The notes beneath the pieces were generated by a model that worked only from the letters and a program-made list of their open reading frames with translations, made no database searches and was not told the DNA's origin. A stretch of DNA of 64,000 nucleotides. Origin: Natronomonas gomsonensis (GTDB lineage Archaea; Halobacteriota; Halobacteria; Halobacteriales; Haloarculaceae). Positions within the stretch are counted from its first letter, which is position 1. Each line of letters opens with the position of its first letter. Of the stretch, positions 52,516 through 61,064 are shown piece after piece. The translations under genes were made by a program, and so were the position numbers. Where the stretch lies: positions 1,054,001 to 1,118,000 of the forward strand of contig NZ_CP101323.1 of the NCBI RefSeq assembly GCF_024300825.1, read 5' to 3'.

Positions 52516-52607
52516 ACGCATGTATCCGGTTGATTCACCCTGTTTTGTATTAGTGGTTGGAGGGGTTTCTCACAGGGGACTTCTCGAAAGCCGAAGCGCT
52601 TTCGTCC

Positions 52608-54020
52608 TCAGTCGTCGCCGAGGATGACCCGCTCGGTCATCGCACGCGGGTCGAGGACGTCGTCTGCCTCCGCCTCGGTGAGGTAGCCCTCCTCGATGGC
52701 GACCTCACGGACGGTCTTTCCCTCTGTGAGAGCCTGTTTTGCGACCTTCGAAGCCTTGTCGTAGCCGATGGCGGGGTTCAGCGCCGTCGCGAGCGCCATC
52801 GTCTCCTCGACCTTCTTCCGGCAGTGGTCAGCGTTGGCTTCGAGTTTGCCGACGAAACGCTCGCCGAAGACGGCGGCGCTGTTGGCGATGAGGTTCGCAC
52901 TCTGCAGGAAGTTGTACGCGACCACCGGCTTGTAGAGGTTGAGGTCGATTTCGCCGCGGGCCGCGCCAGCGGAGACGGCGGCGTCGTTGCCGACGACCTG
53001 CTTGTGGACCTGATTGACCGACTCGGCGACGACCGGGTTGATTTTGCCCGGCATGATCGACGAGCCGGGCTGGTTCTCCGGCTGTTCGATTTCGCCGAGG
53101 CCGTTTCGGGGGCCGGAAGCGAGCAGTCGGAGGTCGTTTGCGATTTTGTTCATCGATCCGGCGACCGTCCGCAGGGCACCGTGGGCCTCGTTCATCGCGT
53201 CGTGGGCCGCCTGTGCCTCGAAGTGGTTGTCGGCTTCACGGAACTCCAGGCCCGTCTCCGAGGAGATGTACTCCGCGGCGAGGCCGGGGAACTCGGGGTG
53301 GGTGTTCAGACCCGTCCCGACGGCGGTGCCGCCGAGGGCGAGTTCGCCGAGGTGGTCCCGCGTCGCGGCGACGCGCTTGATTCCTTTCTCGATTTGGGTC
53401 CGGTAGCCGCCGAACTCCTGTCCGAGACGGACGGGCGTGGCGTCCTGCAGGTGGGTTCGGCCGGTCTTGACCACGTCGTCGAACTCGCCTTCCTTCTCGG
53501 CGAGTTCGTCCGCCAGCGTCTCCAGGGCCGGAATCACGTCGCGCTCGACGGCCTCCAGTGCGGCGACGTGCATCGCCGTCGGAATCACGTCGTTGCTCGA
53601 TTGGCCGTAGTTGACGTGGTCGTTGGGGTGAATCTCCCGCGTACCGATTTCGCCACCGAAAATCTCGGTGGCCCGGTTGGAGAGAACCTCGTTTACGTTC
53701 ATGTTCGAGGAGGTTCCCGAGCCGGTCTGGAACACGTCGACGGGGAACTGCTCGTCGTGGTCGCCGGCGATGACCTCGTCGGCCGCCTCGACGATGGCGT
53801 CGGCCTTCTCGGACTCGAGGAGGCCGAGTTCCTCGTTGGCCTTCGCGGCGGCCTTCTTGACGATGCCGAGCGCACGGATGAACCGCCGCTGGAAGGTCAG
53901 CCCCGAGATGGGGAAGTTCTCGACGGCGCGCTGGGTCTGGGCGCCCCAGTAGGCGTCCGCCGGCACCTGCATCTCGCCGAGACTGTCGCGTTCGGTTCGG
54001 AACTCCTGGTCGTCGGACAT
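52608..54020 (-). CDS. fumC: Class II fumarate hydratase
   Basis: The 470-residue protein has TGSGTSSNMNVNEV, KTGRTHLQDATPVRLGQE, and GSSIMPGKINPVVAESV, the signature loop of the fumarase/aspartase superfamily. It converts fumarate to L-malate in the citric acid cycle. Aspartate ammonia-lyase is the main alternative, but the GTGLNTHPEF segment agrees better with fumarases. ATG 54020 is used as the upstream open frame covers only the spacer; TTTTTAC lies 28 nt upstream. The 3' gap to PadR is 148 nt. Confidence 0.88.
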   Translation of the reverse strand: MSDDQEFRTERDSLGEMQVPADAYWGAQTQRAVENFPISGLTFQRRFIRALGIVKKAAAKANEELGLLESEKADAIVEAADEVIAGDHDEQFPVDVFQTGSGTSSNMNVNEVLSNRATEIFGGEIGTREIHPNDHVNYGQSSNDVIPTAMHVAALEAVERDVIPALETLADELAEKEGEFDDVVKTGRTHLQDATPVRLGQEFGGYRTQIEKGIKRVAATRDHLGELALGGTAVGTGLNTHPEFPGLAAEYISSETGLEFREADNHFEAQAAHDAMNEAHGALRTVAGSMNKIANDLRLLASGPRNGLGEIEQPENQPGSSIMPGKINPVVAESVNQVHKQVVGNDAAVSAGAARGEIDLNLYKPVVAYNFLQSANLIANSAAVFGERFVGKLEANADHCRKKVEETMALATALNPAIGYDKASKVAKQALTEGKTVREVAIEEGYLTEAEADDVLDPRAMTERVILGDD

Positions 54021-54044
54021 ACGAGAGGCGTCGCGTCGGGGCAC

Positions 54045-54051
54045 GTAAAAA
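54045..54051 (-). promoter_or_regulatory. TATA-like box for fumC
   Basis: TTTTTAC on the minus strand, about 28 nt before the ATG at 54020. Confidence 0.45.
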
Positions 54052-54092
54052 TCACCGAATCCGCCGCGAGCGCCGAGCAACGTCGGCCGTCG

Positions 54093-54329
54093 TTACTCCT
54101 CGGGCGTCCGCGTCGTCAACTCCAAGGCGTGGACGTCGGTCGTCATCGCCTCCCCGAGGGCGTCGTAGACGAGGTCGTGCTGTTCGAGCAGCGACAGTCC
54201 CTCGAAGGCCGGCGAGACGACCGTCGCCCGGAGGTGGTCGTCGTCGTGGTCGCCGCGGGCACGCTCGACGGTCGCCTCACACTCCTCGATTGCCGCCTCG
54301 ATTGTTTCCTCAACGTCTTCCGGTGTCAT
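54093..54329 (-). CDS. BolA-family protein
   Basis: The 78-residue protein has the class II KH-like BolA pattern: MTPEDVEETIEAAIEECE, then HLRATVVSPAFEGLSLLEQHDLVYDALGE and a C-terminal TTDVHALELTTRTPEE with the conserved metal-ligand His. Known BolAs work with monothiol glutaredoxins in iron-sulfur cluster handling; a CPYC glutaredoxin exists elsewhere in the window (24223) but no monothiol one. It lies 25 nt downstream of FEN1 on the same strand, so it may be co-transcribed with it. Confidence 0.83.
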   Translation of the reverse strand: MTPEDVEETIEAAIEECEATVERARGDHDDDHLRATVVSPAFEGLSLLEQHDLVYDALGEAMTTDVHALELTTRTPEE

Positions 54330-54354
54330 ACTGCCGTGTGTGTCTTCGATTCAC

Positions 54355-55341
54355 CTACGTCCATCGGTCCAGGCCGGTCTGGACGACCGACTCCTCGATG
54401 CGCTCGAAGCCGCGTTCGACCTCCTCGGCCGGAACCTCCCACATGTCGGTGACGAACCGCTTTGCCGCCTCGATATCCGGGTCGATGTCAGTGTCGTAGT
54501 CGTAGTCGTCGGTCACGTTCGGGTCCAGAAACATCGCTCGAATGCGGTCGGCGTGGGCGATGGACTCCCCACGGGCCGCCAGTGCGCCGTCGAGGTCGCC
54601 GTGTTCCCGGATGAGTTTCACGGCCGTCTTTGGGCCGATTCCGGAGATGCCTTCGTTGAAGTCCGTCCCCATCAGGATGGCGGCGTCGACGAGTCCTTCC
54701 CACGTCAACTCGTGTTCTTCGAGCGTCGCCTCGAACTCCATACACTCGGGGTCGCCCTTGCTCGTCAATCCCCGCAGCGTGTAGGGAGCGCCCAACAGCA
54801 GCGCGTCGTAGTCCTCCGAACCGACGTAGTCGGCATCGCCGTATCGAGCCATGTGGGCCGCCTGTGCCTCCCCTTCGGCAGGCGCCTCGACGACCGGCAC
54901 GTCGAGCAACGCAAGCAGTTCGCGGGTCGTCTCCTGTATCGTGTCGGTGAGTCGCTGGGTTCGGGATTCAAGGGCCGCGATTTCGGCCGCTTCGGAGTCC
55001 TCGCGTTCGCGGGCCTCCGCGAGTTGTTCCTCGTAGGTCTCCCGCTGTTCGCGACGTTCTTGGACCTCGTCGTCTTTGAGTTCGGTGACGCCGCCGTCGA
55101 AGACGAACACGGGCGTGATGTCGTGCTCGAAGAACTTCGGAAGCCCCTGAACGACGCCGATGAGGTTCGCGACCTCCTCGCCGTCGGCCGTAGTGTAGGC
55201 CTCGCTTCGGGTGAACTTCACCGTCGTCGTCAGATACCGATACAGCCAGTTGTGGGCGTCGATGGCGACGACCGATCCGGCCAACTCCTCGAAGGGTTTC
55301 GGCTCGATGACCGCCAACTGCCGGATGTCCGCGTTTCCCAT
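54355..55341 (-). CDS. fen: Flap endonuclease 1
   Basis: The 328-residue nuclease has the N-terminal XPG region ([25 protein letters not shown]), the internal region with [27 protein letters not shown] carrying the acidic active-site residues, the helix-hairpin-helix [14 protein letters not shown], and a short C-terminal tail QTGLDRWT, a PCNA-interacting-peptide-like end. It removes 5' flaps in DNA replication and repair. Length is typical for archaeal FEN1. It is encoded upstream of the BolA gene. Confidence 0.92.
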   Translation of the reverse strand: MGNADIRQLAVIEPKPFEELAGSVVAIDAHNWLYRYLTTTVKFTRSEAYTTADGEEVANLIGVVQGLPKFFEHDITPVFVFDGGVTELKDDEVQERREQRETYEEQLAEAREREDSEAAEIAALESRTQRLTDTIQETTRELLALLDVPVVEAPAEGEAQAAHMARYGDADYVGSEDYDALLLGAPYTLRGLTSKGDPECMEFEATLEEHELTWEGLVDAAILMGTDFNEGISGIGPKTAVKLIREHGDLDGALAARGESIAHADRIRAMFLDPNVTDDYDYDTDIDPDIEAAKRFVTDMWEVPAEEVERGFERIEESVVQTGLDRWT

Positions 55342-55428
55342 TGGCGGCCGTTGGCCCGCCGAGCGCTTGAATCCCCCGCCACGCCGGAGTCGTGGGGTTT
55401 TCCTCGGCCGGTGCCGTACGCTGGGGCA

Positions 55429-55683
55429 ATGGACCGGGAGCGAACGGTCGACAGGGCGGCACTGCTAGTCTTCGTCGCAGTCTCCGTACTCGGCCTCGTC
55501 GTTTTCCGCATCGCCGTCGGCTGGTCTGTCACCGAACCGTATCTCGAAGGGACCATCGTCGAAGTCGTCCCACCGACCGTGTGGATATCCGTCGTCCCCG
55601 TCTTCGTCCTCGTGGGAGCGCTCGCCGCGCTCCTGTTGTACCGACTCAGCGGTGTCAGGATGCCGGGCAGCCGATTTCGGTAG
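55429..55683 (+). CDS. Small two-helix membrane protein
   Basis: The 84-residue protein has two hydrophobic helices ([17 protein letters not shown] near residues 10-26 and [21 protein letters not shown] near 51-71), separated by a short extracellular loop, and a basic C-terminal tail. It is a haloarchaeal-type small membrane protein of unknown function. It converges on the GNAT gene, only 3 nt apart, and is divergent from FEN1. Confidence 0.65.
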   Translation: MDRERTVDRAALLVFVAVSVLGLVVFRIAVGWSVTEPYLEGTIVEVVPPTVWISVVPVFVLVGALAALLLYRLSGVRMPGSRFR

Positions 55684-55686
55684 CGC

Positions 55687-56256
55687 TCACCCGGACGGCG
55701 CGGGCGGCTCCTCACCGCGTTTTCGCTCCAGAAACGCCCGTTCGTCATCGGAGAGGTCACGCTTTCGGTACCGGTCGAGCCCTGCGCGGTATCGGGCCGT
55801 CGAGCGCTCCGCCGGCGCGTGGGCGGGGCGTTCCAACACCAACTCGGCGATGCCGGTCTCCTCGCCGGTGAAGGCAAACCCCGCCCGGTACAGCGCCTCG
55901 TAGGCGAAGGGGTTGTTGACCGCGATGCGGACGCGCTCGTAGCCCCGGGCAGCCGCTCGCTCGACGACGAACCGACAGAGTCGCGGGCCGATTCCCTCGC
56001 CGCGACGGTCGTCCCGGACGGTGACGTACCGGAGCCACAGCGTCTCCGAGTCGGTTCGGTCGGCATTGAACGCGACGGCAGCGACCACGCTGTCGTCGAA
56101 CTCGCCATCGGTCGACTCGCCTTCGCGAACGACTGCCTTTCCCGTGTTCGACATGACGAACTTCCCGGCGTAGCTGAACCGCCGGTAATCGAGTCGGATC
56201 GTGGGGCCGTCGGCCGGCCAGCCGAGGAGTTCGGGGGCCGGGAACTCGGAGGCCAT
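55687..56256 (-). CDS. GNAT-family N-acetyltransferase
   Basis: The 189-residue protein has the acetyl-CoA-binding signature in YVTVRDDRRGEGIGPRLCRFVVERAAARGYERVRIAVNNPFAYEALYRAGFAFTGEE: the RRGEGIG loop is motif A, and NPFAYEALYRAGF is motif B. It transfers an acetyl group to an amine; the acceptor cannot be told. The C-terminal 45 residues are charged and helical. It is on the minus strand, divergent from the methyltransferase at 56308. Confidence 0.8.
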   Translation of the reverse strand: MASEFPAPELLGWPADGPTIRLDYRRFSYAGKFVMSNTGKAVVREGESTDGEFDDSVVAAVAFNADRTDSETLWLRYVTVRDDRRGEGIGPRLCRFVVERAAARGYERVRIAVNNPFAYEALYRAGFAFTGEETGIAELVLERPAHAPAERSTARYRAGLDRYRKRDLSDDERAFLERKRGEEPPAPSG

Positions 56257-56307
56257 ACCCGACCGACGGGGGCAACGGAGTTATGCCCGGCGCTCGATTC
56301 CCCGACA

Positions 56308-56865
56308 ATGAGTTGGGACGTTCGCGCCTTCGATACCTTCGCGCCGCTGTACGACATCTTCATGCCACCGGCCGACACGCTCGCGCTCCGGAAAGGGCTG
56401 GTCTGTGCCGACCGCGAACTCGAACGAATCGTCGAGGTCGGCGGCGGTTCGGGACGAGTGGCCCAGGAGGTGGGGGCCACCGTCGTCGACCCCGCCGAGG
56501 GGATGCTCCGACGGGCTCGTGGCCGCGGCCTCGAAACCGTCCAAGGCGTCGCGGAATCGCTACCACTCGCAGACGGCTCGGTCGATGCCGTCCTCATCGT
56601 CGACGCGTTCCATCACTTCCCCGACCATGAGGGTGCCTTGCGCGAGGCCGCCCGCGTGCTCGCCCCGGGCGGCGTCCTCGTCATCTCGGAGTTCGACCGC
56701 TCGACGCGCCGAGGGCGACTGCTCGACGTTGGTGAACGACTCGTCGGGTTCGATTCGCGGTTCTACACGGCGGCGGAACTCCAAGCCGCAATCGACGATG
56801 CCGGCCTCGACACTCGGCCGCTCGAGTACGGCTTCGAGATGACTATCGCGGGCGTCAAGGAGTGA
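56308..56865 (+). CDS. Class I SAM-dependent methyltransferase
   Basis: The 185-residue protein has the SAM motif IVEVGGGSGRVAQEV near residue 41, VVDPAEGML, the acidic strand VDAVLIVDAFHHFPDHEGALREAARVLAPGGVLVISEF, and a short end. It resembles UbiE/COQ5-like small-molecule methyltransferases; the substrate is unknown. ATG 56308 (MSWDVRAFDTF) starts the conserved fold, whereas the open frame upstream overlaps the GNAT gene. It ends 16 nt before the convergent DUF3054 gene. Confidence 0.8.
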   Translation: MSWDVRAFDTFAPLYDIFMPPADTLALRKGLVCADRELERIVEVGGGSGRVAQEVGATVVDPAEGMLRRARGRGLETVQGVAESLPLADGSVDAVLIVDAFHHFPDHEGALREAARVLAPGGVLVISEFDRSTRRGRLLDVGERLVGFDSRFYTAAELQAAIDDAGLDTRPLEYGFEMTIAGVKE

Positions 56866-56881
56866 GAAGGGACCGACCGTC

Positions 56882-57295
56882 TCAGCTGATTTTGAAGTAG
56901 AGGAACCGCCACACCGTCAGCACGAACGCGCCGCCGACAAGCATGATGCCGGCGAAGATGGGGTCGAAACCGCGGTTCGGAACAACGAGGACACGGACGA
57001 CGATGCCGACGATGGCGGCGGGCACCCACGACCGGATGGCGAGCGGAATCGAGGAGTTCGGCGCCGACCCACCGCCCGGCGAGTACGCCCCGACGAGCGG
57101 CGCACAGACGAGCCACCCGAGGATGAACGGCCCGGCGGCGTAGAGGTAGATTATCGGTTCGGCCTGCAACCGCTCCATCGGCGTGTGTTGAAGCGTCCCG
57201 ACGAGTAGGAACGCCATCAGGACGACGATATCGCCGACCGCAATCGGCCACGTACTCGCGTCGAGTCGCTGTTCGAGGAACGACTGGTCTGCCAT
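56882..57295 (-). CDS. DUF3054 family membrane protein
   Basis: The 137-residue protein has four hydrophobic helices and the DUF3054 traits: WPIAVGDIVVLMAFLLVGTLQH, AGPFILGWLVCAPLVGAYS, and the end WRFLYFKIS. No biochemical role is known. It lies downstream of the OFA-type carrier gene in opposite transcript order: both are on the minus strand, with DUF3054 51 nt after the carrier's start-distal side, so a shared transcript is not excluded. Confidence 0.8.
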   Translation of the reverse strand: MADQSFLEQRLDASTWPIAVGDIVVLMAFLLVGTLQHTPMERLQAEPIIYLYAAGPFILGWLVCAPLVGAYSPGGGSAPNSSIPLAIRSWVPAAIVGIVVRVLVVPNRGFDPIFAGIMLVGGAFVLTVWRFLYFKIS

Positions 57296-57345
57296 GAGCG
57301 AGGCTTCGAGGCCACCCCTTCAAGTCCTTGCGGATTGTCCTGCGG

Positions 57346-58659
57346 TCACTCCGTCGGGTCGGCGTTCAGCCCCGACCCGGATGGCGGCCGGAGAACGAGT
57401 GCGGCCAACCCCGCGGCGATAGCGAGGGCGCCGCCGAGCGTGAAGGTGGGAATCCAGCCGAACGAAGCGACGAGGAAGCCGGCGACGGTGCCGGCGAAGA
57501 CGCCGCCACCGACCTTCGCGGTGTAGATGACCGCGTAGTTGCTGGAGGAGTACTCCGAGCCGTAGTAGTCGGCTATCATCGCTGGGAAGTAGACGTACAG
57601 CGGCGAGGAGAAGAACATCGCGCCCATCACCATCGCGACGAAGACGATGCCGGCGTCGGCGCTGCCGGCGGCGATGAGGCCGAGACGGAACAGGCCGGCG
57701 AGGACGAACGAGACGACCATCACGTGCTTGCGCTCGAAGCGGTCGGAGGCCTCACCCAGAATCATCCGGGAGACACCGGCAGCGATGGGGAGAAGGGTTG
57801 CCGCGGCGGTGGCGACGACGGCGGCGAATCCGAGGTGTTCGGCGAAGCGAACGACGTTCGCGATGACGAGCAAGTCGGCGCCGGCGGTCGCGATGAACAT
57901 CGCATACAGCAGCCAGAACTGCCAGGTCTTCAGCATCTCTCTGGTCGTATAGGAGCGACCGCGCAGCGACGCCGCGAGGTTCGAGCGGTCGGCGTTGTCG
58001 TCATCGTCCTCCAAACCGAGCCAGTTCGAGGGCGGGTCACGGAGGAGAACCGCACCGAGGAGCAAGACGAGGAGGATGACGATGCCGACGTTGCGCAACA
58101 CGTCGGCGTAACTGGCGACGGTCGCGTTCGCCCGGACGTAGGGAACGACGAGTGCGCTGCCGCCGGCGAAGGCCATCGTCCCGATACCGGTCGTGAGTCC
58201 GGTTCGGTCGGGGAACCACTTGACTGCGGTGTTGACGGCGACGGTGTAGACGATACCGACGCCGACCGCACCCAGCGAGTAGAGGACGTACAACTGCCAG
58301 ATGCTGTCGGCGTAGGCCAACCCGACGTAGCCGCCGCCGGCGAGCAGCGCCGCGAGAAACATCAACAGTCGCGGGCCGCGGCGGTCCCGCCACCAGCCAG
58401 CGGGGAACTGCGACAGCGACTGGAAGACGACATAAAACGAGAAGACAGCACCGAGCGCCGGCAGGGCGATGTCGAGGCTCTCTGCGAGCGGCCCTTCGAT
58501 GGACGACCAGACGTACTGATACGGGCTAACGGCGGCCATCATGCCGGCCGCGGCGACGATTTGCCACCATCGCGAGAAGCCGAGTATCTCCCGTGCTCGC
58601 CCGTCGTAGTCGACTTCGGACGGGCTGTCGGGACCGTCCGACGACGCGTCATCACTCAT
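57346..58659 (-). CDS. OFA-family MFS carrier
   Basis: The 437-residue protein has twelve helices and the OFA (oxalate/formate antiporter) pattern: FSRWWQIVAAAGMMAAVSPYQYVWSSIEGPLAE, WRDRRGPRLLMFLAALLAGGGY in the first half, and KTWQFWLLYAMFIATAGADLLV with ASDRFERKHVMVVSF in the second. It is a secondary carrier of a carboxylate or similar anion; substrate unknown. ATG 58659 starts after a clear TTATAT box centred 27 nt upstream; the open frame to 58830 lies in promoter DNA. The 232-nt gap to 58891 has two promoters and no gene. Confidence 0.84.
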   Translation of the reverse strand: MSDDASSDGPDSPSEVDYDGRAREILGFSRWWQIVAAAGMMAAVSPYQYVWSSIEGPLAESLDIALPALGAVFSFYVVFQSLSQFPAGWWRDRRGPRLLMFLAALLAGGGYVGLAYADSIWQLYVLYSLGAVGVGIVYTVAVNTAVKWFPDRTGLTTGIGTMAFAGGSALVVPYVRANATVASYADVLRNVGIVILLVLLLGAVLLRDPPSNWLGLEDDDDNADRSNLAASLRGRSYTTREMLKTWQFWLLYAMFIATAGADLLVIANVVRFAEHLGFAAVVATAAATLLPIAAGVSRMILGEASDRFERKHVMVVSFVLAGLFRLGLIAAGSADAGIVFVAMVMGAMFFSSPLYVYFPAMIADYYGSEYSSSNYAVIYTAKVGGGVFAGTVAGFLVASFGWIPTFTLGGALAIAAGLAALVLRPPSGSGLNADPTE

Positions 58660-58682
58660 TGCCCGGCGGTTGTCGTGGCCAC

Positions 58683-58690
58683 GATATAAG
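58683..58690 (-). promoter_or_regulatory. TATA box for the OFA-family carrier
   Basis: CTTATATC on the minus strand, centred 27 nt before the ATG at 58659. Confidence 0.6.
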
Positions 58691-58853
58691 CGAACGGACT
58701 CACGCCCACCCGTCGTAGAGCGGCTAGGGGCGGTCGGCAGACCGGCCGGGTGCTTTTCTTCTATAACCTCTCTATAAGTTATGGAAATTTTTCTTGCCAC
58801 CTTTACAGAGCCAATTCGTTGTTTCTGCATTGAATATCAGATGATTTTGAAAA

Positions 58854-58864
58854 ATGTTTAAGTA
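58854..58864 (+). promoter_or_regulatory. TATA-like box for the small membrane gene at 58892
   Basis: ATGTTTAAGTA is about 30 nt before the ATG; the 130 nt before it are unusually AT-rich for this genome. Confidence 0.45.
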
Positions 58865-58891
58865 ACAATCAGCAGTAGTTTACGGCGTATT

Positions 58892-59122
58892 ATGACGGAT
58901 TACTACGACATCGTTCTCGGGCTCATTCCCGCGTCGTTCGCCGGCCTGACCGCCGTGTTCCTCCTCGCCGGGTTGTCGTTGTCCGTCTCGATTCCGTTGG
59001 CGTCAGTGGCTGCGGTCGGTCTCATCTACCATGCGCTGTTCGTCAACGCGCCCGTCGCAACGACTGCCGGAGACGACGAACCCACCGCCGAGGCGCCGCC
59101 AGCGGGCGCCACTGCCGACTAG
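58892..59122 (+). CDS. Small two-helix membrane protein
   Basis: The 76-residue protein has two hydrophobic helices (VLGLIPASFAGLTAVFLLAGL and VSIPLASVAAVGLIYHALFV) and a soluble, acidic-Pro/Ala tail. Unknown family. It is followed after 37 nt by the ornithine-cyclodeaminase-like gene on the same strand and may be co-transcribed; it could be a small accessory protein, but there is no direct evidence. Confidence 0.65.
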   Translation: MTDYYDIVLGLIPASFAGLTAVFLLAGLSLSVSIPLASVAAVGLIYHALFVNAPVATTAGDDEPTAEAPPAGATAD

Positions 59123-59159
59123 TCGCAGTCCCTAAGCGGGCGCCGCCCGAAGCGTCGGT

Positions 59160-60158
59160 ATGACGGACGTTCTGTTCCTTCGAAGCGACGAACTCGCAGG
59201 TCTTGCGACGCCCACGGAGTACGTCGAGTGGGTTCGCGCCGGCTACGAGAGCCACGGCTTGACCGGCACCGCCGAACCGCGGACGAAACTCGTCAACGGC
59301 GACCCACCGGGGATGTGTACCGGCTACCTCGCTATCCTCCCGGAAGTCGGCGGGATGGGCGGGTACACCTACGCTGCCGGGTTCGGCGACGGCGACGTAC
59401 ACTTCGCGTTGCCGCTGTTCGATGCCGAATCCGGCCGGATGCTCGCGTTGCTCGATGGGGCGTCGATGAACCCCTTCAAGACCGGCGCGACCGGCGCCGT
59501 CGCGGTCGACGAACTGGCACGCGAGGACGCGAGTACCTGTGCGGTCGTCGGGTCGGGCGCACAGGCACGAGGGCAATTGAAGGCCACCGCGACGGTTCGG
59601 GACTTCGAGACGGTTCGCGTGTTCTCGCCGACACCGGAGAGTCGGGAGTCCTTCGCCGCCGACTTCGACGACCACCTCGCGGCCGACGTTACCGCGGCAG
59701 ATTCCGCGAGTGCGGCCGTTTCGGGAGCCGACGTGGTCATCACGGCGACGAAGGCCTCCGACCCCGTCTTCCACGACGACGACCTTGCGGACGGTGCCCA
59801 CGTCACCGCGATGGGCCAGTACGACCTCGGGAAGCAGGAAATCAGTGCCGAGACGGTCGCCCGTTCGACCTACGTCCCGGACCTCCGGGAACGAGCGTTC
59901 CAGGACGCCGGCGCGTTCCTCGCGGCGCGGGACGCCGGCGTCGTCGACGACGACCACATCCACGCCGAGTTGGGCGAAGTCGTCGCCGGGTCGGCGGAGG
60001 GTCGGACGAGCGACGAGGAGGTGACGGTGTTCGACAGCGGTGGAACCGGCATCGAAACCGTCGCGGCGGCGTGGGGACTGTACGAGCGGGCGAAAGAGCG
60101 CGGTCTCGGCGAGACCATCGAGTTCGCGCCCGGAAGCGAGGCGCTGACCGGCGAGTAG
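59160..60158 (+). CDS. Ornithine cyclodeaminase / alanine dehydrogenase-family protein
   Basis: The 332-residue enzyme has the family's substrate-binding Arg and Lys (PRTKLV near residue 40), the GASMNPFKTGATGAVAVDEL segment, and the NAD(P)-binding GSGAQARGQLKA. Members are ornithine cyclodeaminase, archaeal alanine dehydrogenase, or ketimine reductase (mu-crystallin). The archaeal alanine dehydrogenase type is reasonable, but the sequence does not decide. It ends directly against the convergent HTH gene, no spacer (stop at 60158, next gene's stop at 60159). Confidence 0.82.
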   Translation: MTDVLFLRSDELAGLATPTEYVEWVRAGYESHGLTGTAEPRTKLVNGDPPGMCTGYLAILPEVGGMGGYTYAAGFGDGDVHFALPLFDAESGRMLALLDGASMNPFKTGATGAVAVDELAREDASTCAVVGSGAQARGQLKATATVRDFETVRVFSPTPESRESFAADFDDHLAADVTAADSASAAVSGADVVITATKASDPVFHDDDLADGAHVTAMGQYDLGKQEISAETVARSTYVPDLRERAFQDAGAFLAARDAGVVDDDHIHAELGEVVAGSAEGRTSDEEVTVFDSGGTGIETVAAAWGLYERAKERGLGETIEFAPGSEALTGE

Positions 60159-61013
60159 TCAGACTCGCTCGCGGACCGTCCGGACGATATTCAAGTCGTC
60201 GTCGAGTCGGACGCGGAGTTCCTCCTCGCCGGCCGGGAACGTGACTTCCACGTCGAGTGGGTCACGGGACTCGACGGTCGTGTACTCCCCCGTTACGCAG
60301 GGTTCGATGTCCCAGTAGGGGCGAGTCTCGACGTCGACGCCGTGGTCGGCGTAGAACGACTCGACGACTGATTTTCGGAGCGCGAGCGACGCGAAGGACG
60401 TGCCCGAGCGGTTCGTACAGACGGTACACTCGAAGCCGACCAGCACCTCGAACGGGAGGTGGTTGTCCGGTTCGAAGAGGTATCGCTCCGTCTTGCCGCC
60501 ACAGCTCGGACACACCCCGTTGGCCGCGAGCATCATTCCCGTGGTCGCCCAGCGACGGTAGGCTTCCATCAGTTCCTCGGTGTCGCGGTTCTGCAGCGCA
60601 CTCGGCGGGTAGTCGATGGAGAGGATTCGCTCCTCGCAGTCGGTACAGCGAATCGTCACTCGCTCGTCGTCGTAGACGCCCTCCAGCGCCCCACCACAGG
60701 CGTAGCAGGACCCCTCGACGGAGAACGGTCCGACCGTCGCGGTGTCGGTGAGCGTCCCCGAAAGGACGGTCTCGACGACCCGTTTGCCGTGATACCGGAG
60801 TTCGTAGCCGTCGTCGGTGCGGCGGATGAAGTGGCCGCGAAGGCGGTCGAGGTGATAGTTGAATCGGCCGCTGTCGTCGACATCGGCGCGTTCGCGAAGT
60901 TCGGAGAACGACACCGGACGCCGGTCGTCTTTGAGCGCCTGCAGAATCGACAGCCGCACGTCGTCGCCGAGTATCTCGAACGCCTCGGCCGGCGAGAGCC
61001 GTTGGCTCGACAT
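60159..61013 (-). CDS. Winged-helix (ArsR-like) regulator with zinc-binding C-terminal domain
   Basis: The 284-residue protein has an ArsR-like winged helix in residues 5-70 (AFEILGDDVRLSILQALKDDRRPVSFSELRERADVDDSGRFNYHLDRL). The rest carries two zinc pairs, CYACGG and CTDCEE, and further CPSCGG and CTVC, then a beta-rich end. This layout is common in haloarchaeal regulators of unknown ligand. CTTAAG is centred 26 nt before the ATG. Its target is unknown; the convergent ornithine-cyclodeaminase-like gene is close but not divergent, so regulation of it is uncertain. Confidence 0.82.
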   Translation of the reverse strand: MSSQRLSPAEAFEILGDDVRLSILQALKDDRRPVSFSELRERADVDDSGRFNYHLDRLRGHFIRRTDDGYELRYHGKRVVETVLSGTLTDTATVGPFSVEGSCYACGGALEGVYDDERVTIRCTDCEERILSIDYPPSALQNRDTEELMEAYRRWATTGMMLAANGVCPSCGGKTERYLFEPDNHLPFEVLVGFECTVCTNRSGTSFASLALRKSVVESFYADHGVDVETRPYWDIEPCVTGEYTTVESRDPLDVEVTFPAGEEELRVRLDDDLNIVRTVRERV

Positions 61014-61036
61014 ACGCCTACTCCTCGGCGGTCGCC

Positions 61037-61042
61037 CTTAAG
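61037..61042 (-). promoter_or_regulatory. TATA-like box for the HTH regulator
   Basis: CTTAAG centred about 26 nt before the ATG at 61013. Confidence 0.45.
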
Positions 61043-61064
61043 CCTCAGCAGAAACGTGTTTCTG

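Noticed and set aside
52557-54452. A 631-codon plus-strand frame over fumC and BolA
   Set aside because: Antisense of two clearly recognised genes; composition is that of a shadow frame.
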